Source of the DNA: Candidatus Halarchaeoplasma halalkaliphilum
GTDB lineage: Archaea > Thermoplasmatota > Thermoplasmata > Halarchaeoplasmatales > Halarchaeoplasmataceae
DNA length: 42,314 nucleotides
Assembly (NCBI GenBank): GCA_007133925.1
Contig: SLLU01000038.1
Coordinates: forward strand, 1 to 42,314
Direction of reading: 5' to 3'
The notes beneath the pieces are model-generated. The model was given only the letters and a program-made list of their open reading frames with translations. It was not told the DNA's origin and ran no database searches. Every line of letters begins with the position of its first letter. Within the stretch, counting starts at the first letter, position 1. Shown here one piece after another: positions 35,672-42,314 of the stretch. The position numbers were made by a program, and so were the translations under genes.

Positions 35672-37180
35672 TCATCCTTTTTCCATCTCGTGCAACCACA
35701 GCGTTCTTTGGGGGAATGGGATCTCTATGTTTTCCTCTCTGAAACGTTGGTCTATCCTTTCACGGAGATCACTCATTATACTCCACTGTTTGCTTATATC
35801 ATCGATCCAAACTCGAAGGCCGAAGTCAAGGCTTGAATCACCGAAGTTCCTGAACCTCACCGCTATGGGATGCTCCTCGTCATCTATCACATTGGGATGT
35901 TCCTCAGCTACCTCCCGGAGTATCCTCTTGACCTTCTGAACATCGGAGCCGTAGGCCACCCCAACTTCCACCCTGACTTTGATGGAGATGTCCGGTTTGG
36001 TCACGTTGATTATCATCTGATTGGCCAGGGAATTGTTTGGAAGTACGATCCCCTCGTGCTCCCTTATGTTGTAGAGCTTGGTGCTCCTCATGCCGATCTC
36101 CTCGACCTTGCAGTAATCCCCGTTCTCCAAGAGAATTATATCGCCTATGACGAAGGGACGGTCCAGCAGTATATGCATGCCGCTGAAGAAGTTGCCCAAC
36201 GTATCCTGGGCAGCGAAGGCCACCACAAGACCGATCACACCAGCACCGGCGAGGAGTGCGGTCGCCTCTATCCCCAGTACCCGCAGGACCATCAAGAGTG
36301 CAGCCACGGTTATTATCACTGCAAGGCTCTTTTCCAGCATGGGCTTGAGAACCTTGGCGAAGGATGTGTTCATGCCGCCCCTCTCGATGGCGATCTGATG
36401 GAGTACGGTATCAAATATGCGATATATTATGATACCACCCATAACCAAGACCAAGACCATGTAGATCTGGTACATGGTTGTCCTGATACCCATGGTCAGA
36501 TTCAATTTCATGAAGGAATCTATGAAGCCGTAGAGTATGATAAGACCGAGTATGGGTCTGCGTAGCATCCGTATCACTATCTCATCCACGTCAGTCTTTG
36601 TCTTTTTCGTCAAGCCGTGTATGATCGGACTCACCAAAAAGTAGAATACCCAACCCAGGGCGACCCAAAAGGCCATGTTGAGTATGAAAGCTCCGTAAGG
36701 ATTGTCCAGGGGTTCCGGAAGGGGGTTGGGGTATCCACCAATGAGTGTGTTGCTCTCGGGTGCGGGTGCCACTCCACGGATCCTCACGGATATGTCTCTC
36801 GATATCATATCGTACTCGGTACTGTTTATGGGTCTATAGTAAAAGAGCACCCGGCCTTCGTACGAATTCTTTGAAGGATGTCGGGGAACCTCCATGGATA
36901 CCGTGACTATCTGGTAGGGTCCTGAATCATCCAGGACGAAATGATCCGGTGAGATGTCCGTTACCCACTCCTCCAGATCTCCATCGACCTCGACCCTGAC
37001 CACGGATGTAAAGGTACTGTTCCTATATACGGTCCACTTGAACAACACCTCGGTTTCGACCTCGGCCTCTTTATGCAAGTCCCCCTCTCCGATGAACGGT
37101 TCTGCAGACCCCACTGTGGGAACCAGTAGGACTACCACAAGTACCATAATAAACACCAGGGCTGGGAGCTTTTTGTTCAT
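35672..37180 (-). CDS. MscS-family mechanosensitive channel with extracellular N-terminal domain
   Basis: The 502-residue protein starts with a signal peptide (about 1-25). An extracellular beta-sandwich of about 130 residues follows (about 26-155), then at least four membrane helices (about 164-186, 210-228, 238-262, 288-306). The pore-lining MscS helix is GAGVIGLVVAFAAQDTLGNFFSG at about 312-334. The cytosolic MscS beta domain follows with RPFVIGDIILL and the IVLPNNSLANQMIIN motif. It should open under membrane tension to release osmolytes. The extracellular domain is unusual and may sense the S-layer or ligands. The start is ATG 37180. Confidence 0.88.
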   Translation of the reverse strand: MNKKLPALVFIMVLVVVLLVPTVGSAEPFIGEGDLHKEAEVETEVLFKWTVYRNSTFTSVVRVEVDGDLEEWVTDISPDHFVLDDSGPYQIVTVSMEVPRHPSKNSYEGRVLFYYRPINSTEYDMISRDISVRIRGVAPAPESNTLIGGYPNPLPEPLDNPYGAFILNMAFWVALGWVFYFLVSPIIHGLTKKTKTDVDEIVIRMLRRPILGLIILYGFIDSFMKLNLTMGIRTTMYQIYMVLVLVMGGIIIYRIFDTVLHQIAIERGGMNTSFAKVLKPMLEKSLAVIITVAALLMVLRVLGIEATALLAGAGVIGLVVAFAAQDTLGNFFSGMHILLDRPFVIGDIILLENGDYCKVEEIGMRSTKLYNIREHEGIVLPNNSLANQMIINVTKPDISIKVRVEVGVAYGSDVQKVKRILREVAEEHPNVIDDEEHPIAVRFRNFGDSSLDFGLRVWIDDISKQWSIMSDLRERIDQRFREENIEIPFPQRTLWLHEMEKG

Positions 37181-37223
37181 CTAAGTCATACCCATGTATT
37201 CCACGTAATTAAGTTTACCCTTC

Positions 37224-38519
37224 TCATCGTCCTATGGTCCTGTACCTCACCTTGTCGAACCCTTCCGGGTTCAGAACACGTCTTCCGTCCAGTACCACGG
37301 GGGTACTCATGACCATGAAATCCTTTTCCCCAAGAGATCTGAACTCCTCCCAGTCGGTCTGTATCAGGCATCCATGGGAACCCGTCAACGCCTCTTCAAC
37401 GGACCCTGCAAGCTCCACGTTGCTAACCTCCCCGGAGAAGTTCTTACCGGCCATGGGGTCGTATCCCACCACCCTTGCACCCCTCCTCAGCAGTTCCTGT
37501 GCCATGGGGATCGCCCGGCTCTCCCGTACATCGTCGGTATCGGCTTTGAAAGCCAAACCCAGTATGGCTATACGCTTTCCGGACAGCCGTCCCAGCATAT
37601 CCTCCAGCATGTTCACCGCATGTATGGGCTGATGCTCGTTTACCTTGATTACCGCTTCCAGGATACGGGGATTGACACCCTGCCATCGACAGAAGTGTAT
37701 GAGGGCCATGACATCCTTTGGGAAGCAGCTCCCGCCGAATCCAACTCCTGCATTGAGGAACTTTCTCTCTATACGACTGTCCAGTCCAACGCCGTCCATA
37801 ACACCGTAAACATCCGCACCTATTTTTTCGCATATCCGTGACATCTCGTTGGCAAAGGATATCTTGGTTGCCAAAAGGGCATTTGAAACGTATTTGATCA
37901 TCTCCGCGGTCTTTATGTCCGTTACCACTATCGGGGATTCGAAGTCCTGATATATCTCCCGTAGTACAGATTTGCTCCTATCATCTGCACCGCCTATGAC
38001 GATCCTATCCGGGTTCATGAAATCGTCCAGGGCCACCCCTTCCCTTAGGAATTCCGGGTTCATACCCAGACCCATATCCTTACCCATCTCCAGTCCGGCC
38101 TCCTCCATTATGGGCAACACAAGACCTTCGGTGGTCCCGGGAACAACGGTGCTCTTCACACATACCACATGATACTCACCCGTCTCCATAAGAGCTTCAG
38201 CGATATCTTGGGAAGCCCGCTCCACATAGGAAGTATCTATGCTCCCGTCCTCGGAGGAAGGTGTTCCCACGCAGATGAAAGTAACTTGGGAGTTCTTCAC
38301 CGCATTTGCCGTATCCATGGTGGCCTCCAGTTTCTCCTCTTTCACCAATCTCTCGAGCATTCCCTCCAGATCCTTCTCGAATATGGGTGGTACTCCCCGG
38401 TTGATAGAATCCACCTTGGAACCGTCCGTATCCACACAGATCACCCTATGGCCCTTTTCCGCCAGACCCACACCGGTCACCAGACCTACGTATCCCGTAC
38501 CGATTATGCTGATGTTCAT
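37224..38519 (-). CDS. UDP-glucose / nucleotide-sugar 6-dehydrogenase
   Basis: The 431-residue enzyme oxidises a UDP-sugar (UDP-glucose to UDP-glucuronate, or a mannose derivative) with NAD. The Rossmann loop GTGYVGL is at 7-13. The central VSNALLATKISFANE helix joins the domains. The catalytic cysteine is in GFGGSCFPKD, near residue 260. The C-terminal domain follows with KADTDDVRESRAI. The product would feed surface glycans. ATG 38519 overlaps the stop of the upstream membrane gene as ATGA, so translation is coupled. Confidence 0.92.
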   Translation of the reverse strand: MNISIIGTGYVGLVTGVGLAEKGHRVICVDTDGSKVDSINRGVPPIFEKDLEGMLERLVKEEKLEATMDTANAVKNSQVTFICVGTPSSEDGSIDTSYVERASQDIAEALMETGEYHVVCVKSTVVPGTTEGLVLPIMEEAGLEMGKDMGLGMNPEFLREGVALDDFMNPDRIVIGGADDRSKSVLREIYQDFESPIVVTDIKTAEMIKYVSNALLATKISFANEMSRICEKIGADVYGVMDGVGLDSRIERKFLNAGVGFGGSCFPKDVMALIHFCRWQGVNPRILEAVIKVNEHQPIHAVNMLEDMLGRLSGKRIAILGLAFKADTDDVRESRAIPMAQELLRRGARVVGYDPMAGKNFSGEVSNVELAGSVEEALTGSHGCLIQTDWEEFRSLGEKDFMVMSTPVVLDGRRVLNPEGFDKVRYRTIGR

Positions 38520-38785
38520 GGAGGTGAAATAGGGCCCTGTTTCATAATCTTTACTGTCAGGAAGGCGGGTATGTGATATATTGAAAACCTAAAGTTACCG
38601 ATACGGATGGGATCCAAGAGATACAGCACCAGTATGATCAGTACTATGATAAGGAATATCATCAATATCAACCGTATCATCTCCACGGCTGTATCACCCA
38701 ATTTATTGGCTCCAACCAGGTAGGCCACACCACCAAACAACAGCAGAAAGATTATGGTCCAACACATGTAATCCACTAATTGCAT
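38516..38785 (-). CDS. Small membrane protein coupled to UDP-sugar dehydrogenase
   Basis: The 89-residue protein has two membrane helices (about 8-26 and 36-58) and a short cytosolic or external tail. No family is recognised. It overlaps the dehydrogenase start by four bases (ATGA), which fixes it as a real translated gene. A TATA box GATTATTTAC at 38808-38817 lies about 27 bases before ATG 38785, indicating a leaderless operon message. It may help anchor or export glycan precursors, but that is inference. Confidence 0.7.
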   Translation of the reverse strand: MQLVDYMCWTIIFLLLFGGVAYLVGANKLGDTAVEMIRLILMIFLIIVLIILVLYLLDPIRIGNFRFSIYHIPAFLTVKIMKQGPISPP

Positions 38786-38827
38786 CCCTTAGGAAGAGGC
38801 GCGGAGGGTAAATAATCTTTCTGTGGT

Positions 38828-41731
38828 CTAGGCTGCGATCTCACCGGATCTCATGCCACCCCATAGGGAAGATGGATATCTGCCGTTCTCCCGGTGCATG
38901 GTCTCGAGCATCTCCGTTATACCAGGCAGTTGAGAGAGGTTCCCGTTCCACCCCTCTATCTCATCCCCGTACCTTTCTTCTATGTCCGCCACCAATCGTG
39001 CCATGCTCTCGTCGAGTTTGGAGGGAACCCATCCGGAAACAAAGACCGCAAGGACCACGTTCTCTCCCTTTTGAATGAATACCTTTTTGTCACCGTATTC
39101 CATACTCTTCAGCGTGTTCTTTTCGTCGCCCCCGAAGGCATCGTGGACGTAATTGTTCACCGCCACGAACATGCCGGCCAGTATATCTTCCTTGGAATAG
39201 TTGTTCAACGTACTGGAAGTGTGCTTGATCAATACGCCCGAGTCGTGTATCAGAAAAATGTCTTCCACGGTGAATTTGAATTTTGCAGCGTAGAGTATGG
39301 CACCTAATATACCCAGGGGAATCAATATCAATATCCACGGGAACCCGGTTAAACCAACCGTGGGAGCCAGATCGGACTCCACATGGACCGCTATGATGAC
39401 GAAGGTGGAGGTGAGTTCGTCTTCCAAATTCACCCTGACGTGGTGGGTTCCCGGTTCGCTGTGGCTGAAGAACAGCACATTGTCCCTGATATCCACATTT
39501 GGATCAGTCACGGATATCTTCAAAGACCGTTCTCCCAAACCAGATATGTATAGTCCCAGATCCAGGGACCCCTCACCCCGGCGTATGTTTATATCCTGTG
39601 GTATCCCGGATATCCTTTCGGAGAGGGGGCTGATGACGGAAAACAGTACTCTGCTGGAGTACTTGCCGAAAGTGGCAATGAGCGTGACCTCTCCCTCCAC
39701 ACTTCCCACATGGATGCCGTTGAATCGTTGATACTGTCCGTGTATGAGTTCCGAATCCCCTCCGTGAACTTCCCAGTAGGCATTCAGTACGCCTATGAAG
39801 CCGTGGGTGGAATTGAAGGCGGACAGGTATCCCATCTCCTCCCGACCCGTATGGACGAATCCGCCAGTTAGAGAGCTGCTCCCACCCATCTCCTTTGTGA
39901 TCCTCACGGAGTCGATACCAGGAGTGGTAAAGGTCCAGGGTCCGAAGGTCAGGGGGAATTCCTCGTGGGTGGAAACCGCATACCAACCATACTCTTTACC
40001 AGGGTTCAGATCGTTCCAGTCCATGAAGGCAACCTCTCCACGGGCCACATCTCTTACGGAGCCTATGAGAGAATCATCACGGGCATCGTAAAACCTCACC
40101 TCTGCGGTTTCGACCTCCGTGCAGTAGAAATATACCGAAAGGGTGGTGTCCAAACGGGCTGTGTGTCCCCTTGCAGGATGGATCCCCTTGGACCGAGAAA
40201 TCATCTCACCGAGGACCTCATTTAGATCGAAGGTGACCTCCTGTTTTGCCCCGTGTGCCCTGACGAAATTATGGAAGAACCTCGCGTACCCGATGCCTGT
40301 GGTGAATGTGAGGTTTACAGGATTTGCCCCGGGATACTTACCGTTGTACCGTAGGGTCAATGTGTAGTTTATATCCCCGTGAAAGTCGAAAGACGAGTCA
40401 ACCCTGTTGGGTGGTCCCGGTATCCTCTCGACTAGTACCTCGCTCACCGCCACTCCGTTCTCCTGTATAACCCCCTCGACCGTATTACCCTTTCTCCCAG
40501 CAACTGAGATGGAAAACGTGACCTCATTGCCGGGTTCCCATTCCCTGCCCGTGAAGGCACACATGTGACCGTTCCAATCTCCCACCATGACCCTGCCCCG
40601 TTCATCTATGGCTGGAGAGGAGTAAACCGTGTGACCCATATCATGGGACCATTGCAGGTCACCGTTGACGTCAAGGGCGTAGAAATAATTGTCGTAGGAA
40701 CCGAAGTATACACGACCGTCATTGCTCAATGCCGCGGACGAGCTGATCCGCCCTTCGGTGGAGAATGCCCATAGTACCTCGCCATCCCTTATTGCACGGA
40801 AGGTCCCGTCATGGGAACCTATATAGATGGTACCGTCCTTCCCTATAGCAGGAGACGGGTGTATACGGGACCCCACATGGCAGCTCCATTCCACATCACC
40901 ATCGGGGCGGAGAGCATAAAGATAGCCGTCGTAGGAACCGAAGTAAATGAATCCGTTCTCACATACCGCTGGAGAAGAGTATATCTGACCCCCGGTTTCG
41001 AACCTCCACAGTTCCTCACCGGTATCAACGTCCATGGCGTACAGATTGTGATCTCCGGAACCCACGTAAACCGCACCGTCCGATCCTAACGCAGGGGAGG
41101 ACCAGAGCCAGGAATCCGAAGTGAATACCCACCTCAGTTCCCCTTCACTATCCACTGAATAAAGGTTGCCATCGTAAGACCCCACATAGACGTTCCCTTC
41201 CTCGTCCACAGTGGGTGAAGAGTACACCTCTCCCTCGGTGGTGTACCTCCACTTCAAGCTTCCGTCCGGATTGAGTGCGTAGATATTGTGATCCCCCGAG
41301 CCAAAATAGATGGTCTCTTCACACGAAACCGCAGGGGAGGAAAGGATGTCACCATCCGTGGCGTAGGACCACAGTAGGGTGCCTTCAACAACATCCAATG
41401 CATAGAGATTGTTATCGGGACTTCCAAAGTAGAGCACCCCTTTGGAACCAATGGCAGGTGACGACCAGAGCCAGGAGTCTGTCTCGTAAATCCAGTCGAG
41501 AGTACCGTCAACATGGTCTGAATCATAGGGACTTAAACGTGTGTTCCTCATATCATATCCGAAAGACGGCCATGGTCCGGAAGAAAGGCTATCTATCTCT
41601 TCAACACAAACCGTGATAGGAGTTGGAACCGAAGCTAAAACAGAGCCGAATAGTGGTGCGAGTAGGATGGTTCCCACAGTGAGGAACACCAGATATACTC
41701 CCCTTCTTTGATGCATCGCACTAATAATCAT
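38828..41731 (-). CDS. Membrane-spanning PQQ-repeat beta-propeller protein with cytosolic tail module
   Basis: The 967-residue protein has a signal peptide (about 8-34) and eight PQQ-like repeats (about 88-405, SSPAxxxxGxxYxGSxDxxLYA). A beta-rich extracellular region of about 390 residues includes FN3-like and cadherin-like segments. One membrane helix lies at about 795-816, followed by a 150-residue cytosolic tail. The tail starts FTVEDIFLIHDSGVLIKH and ends with a helix near residue 945. Its strand-helix-strand order resembles Roadblock/LC7 or longin-like folds. The same module recurs in the next gene upstream. The protein is probably a surface receptor or adhesin linked to the cytoplasm. 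ATG 41716 is an alternative start. Confidence 0.82.
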   Translation of the reverse strand: MIISAMHQRRGVYLVFLTVGTILLAPLFGSVLASVPTPITVCVEEIDSLSSGPWPSFGYDMRNTRLSPYDSDHVDGTLDWIYETDSWLWSSPAIGSKGVLYFGSPDNNLYALDVVEGTLLWSYATDGDILSSPAVSCEETIYFGSGDHNIYALNPDGSLKWRYTTEGEVYSSPTVDEEGNVYVGSYDGNLYSVDSEGELRWVFTSDSWLWSSPALGSDGAVYVGSGDHNLYAMDVDTGEELWRFETGGQIYSSPAVCENGFIYFGSYDGYLYALRPDGDVEWSCHVGSRIHPSPAIGKDGTIYIGSHDGTFRAIRDGEVLWAFSTEGRISSSAALSNDGRVYFGSYDNYFYALDVNGDLQWSHDMGHTVYSSPAIDERGRVMVGDWNGHMCAFTGREWEPGNEVTFSISVAGRKGNTVEGVIQENGVAVSEVLVERIPGPPNRVDSSFDFHGDINYTLTLRYNGKYPGANPVNLTFTTGIGYARFFHNFVRAHGAKQEVTFDLNEVLGEMISRSKGIHPARGHTARLDTTLSVYFYCTEVETAEVRFYDARDDSLIGSVRDVARGEVAFMDWNDLNPGKEYGWYAVSTHEEFPLTFGPWTFTTPGIDSVRITKEMGGSSSLTGGFVHTGREEMGYLSAFNSTHGFIGVLNAYWEVHGGDSELIHGQYQRFNGIHVGSVEGEVTLIATFGKYSSRVLFSVISPLSERISGIPQDINIRRGEGSLDLGLYISGLGERSLKISVTDPNVDIRDNVLFFSHSEPGTHHVRVNLEDELTSTFVIIAVHVESDLAPTVGLTGFPWILILIPLGILGAILYAAKFKFTVEDIFLIHDSGVLIKHTSSTLNNYSKEDILAGMFVAVNNYVHDAFGGDEKNTLKSMEYGDKKVFIQKGENVVLAVFVSGWVPSKLDESMARLVADIEERYGDEIEGWNGNLSQLPGITEMLETMHRENGRYPSSLWGGMRSGEIAA

Positions 41732-41780
41732 CGGTTCCGCTGTACTAAGGGTTTTCGGTCATTTAGCAAAAAAGGAGGTA

Positions 41781-42314
41781 TTATTTTAGATCATCCATCA
41801 AACCTTTTTTCTTTCTCCAATCGCCCCGTTCGTAAACACCCCGGGTGTGGAACATGGAATTCAACATAGCATCCATATCCGGGAGGTTCCTCAGGTCCCC
41901 GCTCCATTCCTCTATGGCCCCCTTGTACTTCTCTTCTATATCCACCACAAGATTCGACATGCTATCATAGAGTTTCGGAGGGACCGCCCCGGAAAGGAAG
42001 ACCGCCAGTATAACATGGTGGCCTTTGTGTACCACCACGATGTGTTCCCCGTACTCCATGCGCTTAAGGGTTTCCTTCTCCTCTCCTCCGAAGGCGTCTT
42101 CCACGAAGTTGCTCACCGCCAGGAACATACCGGCCAGTATGTCCTCGTCTCTTTCGGCCTTCAGCGTACGGGTGTTGTGCTTTATCAATACCCCGGAGTC
42201 ATGTATCAAAAATATATCTTCCACGGTGAACTCGTGCCTTTTCATGTAATAGTACAGCCAGAGTAGGGCCATCATGATGGGGGTTAGAAGGAGTATGAGA
42301 AGGAAGGGAGAACG
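41781..42314 (-). CDS. Paralogue of the cytosolic tail module, 5' end cut off by the window
   Basis: The readable part has a membrane helix (LLILLLTPIMMALLWLYYY) and then the tail FTVEDIFLIHDSGVLIKH, as in the gene at 38828, with about 150 residues after the helix. The frame is open to the last base of the window, so an N-terminal ectodomain probably lies beyond it. The stop is 50 bases upstream of the neighbouring start, so the two may form one operon. Confidence 0.8.
   Translation of the reverse strand, partial: RSPFLLILLLTPIMMALLWLYYYMKRHEFTVEDIFLIHDSGVLIKHNTRTLKAERDEDILAGMFLAVSNFVEDAFGGEEKETLKRMEYGEHIVVVHKGHHVILAVFLSGAVPPKLYDSMSNLVVDIEEKYKGAIEEWSGDLRNLPDMDAMLNSMFHTRGVYERGDWRKKKGLMDDLK

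Overview
The window looks like a contiguous piece of a euryarchaeal chromosome. The replication and recombination genes are archaeal (family B DNA polymerase, RadB, RFC large subunit). So are a membrane-anchored LonB protease, the tRNA-wybutosine enzyme TYW1, an HemK2/Mtq2-type methyltransferase and a CofE-like F420 ligase domain. Promoters are TATA-type, and many TATA boxes lie about 25 bases from a start codon, which implies leaderless mRNAs. The 16S rRNA gene is complete and reads as archaeal. No tRNA, 23S or 5S gene follows it, an arrangement known from Thermoplasma, so I infer a Thermoplasmata-like archaeon. That placement is an inference from layout, not a phylogenetic result.

Layout: A tRNA-Arg(GCG) on the minus strand (132-205) has a detached 23-bp copy of its 3' end nearby. 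Plus-strand YchF and DNA polymerase B follow, overlapping by 4 bases. A minus-strand methyltransferase, radB and a PQQ-type beta-propeller surface protein come next. From 7.4 to 11.4 kb there are small housekeeping and hypothetical genes: F420-ligase-like, winged-helix regulator, nitrilase, PRC-barrel, gamma carbonic anhydrase, a tiny membrane protein and an 84-residue orphan. From 11.5 to 22.6 kb most genes are on the plus strand: lonB with an upstream mini-ORF, an Lhr-type helicase, a large HhH/zinc-ribbon/TPR/coiled-coil protein, the Mtq2-like methyltransferase, a membrane protein, rfcL and TYW1.

The most distinctive block is 22.6-33.8 kb. It has two different glutamate dehydrogenases, the second followed in the same operon by two long PEP-synthase/PPDK N-terminal (ATP-grasp) paralogues. 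Neither paralogue shows the phosphohistidine or PEP-binding domains. One carries two receiver-like domains at its N-terminus; the other carries a GAF-like region at the N-terminus and a nucleotidyltransferase domain at the C-terminus. A two-wHTH Lrp/AsnC-like regulator sits directly upstream. I read this as an uncharacterised nitrogen/energy-linked signalling or phosphotransfer module built around glutamate dehydrogenase.

From 33.8 kb to the end, all genes are on the minus strand. They are the 16S rRNA gene with a clear bulge-helix-bulge processing stem, an MscS channel with an extracellular domain, a small membrane protein overlapping UDP-glucose dehydrogenase, and a second eight-repeat beta-propeller protein. 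That protein crosses the membrane and ends in a cytosolic tail module, which recurs in the truncated gene at the window edge. Several promoters carry perfect palindromes close to the TATA box or transcription start (lonB, the coiled-coil gene, gdh1), which are candidate operators.
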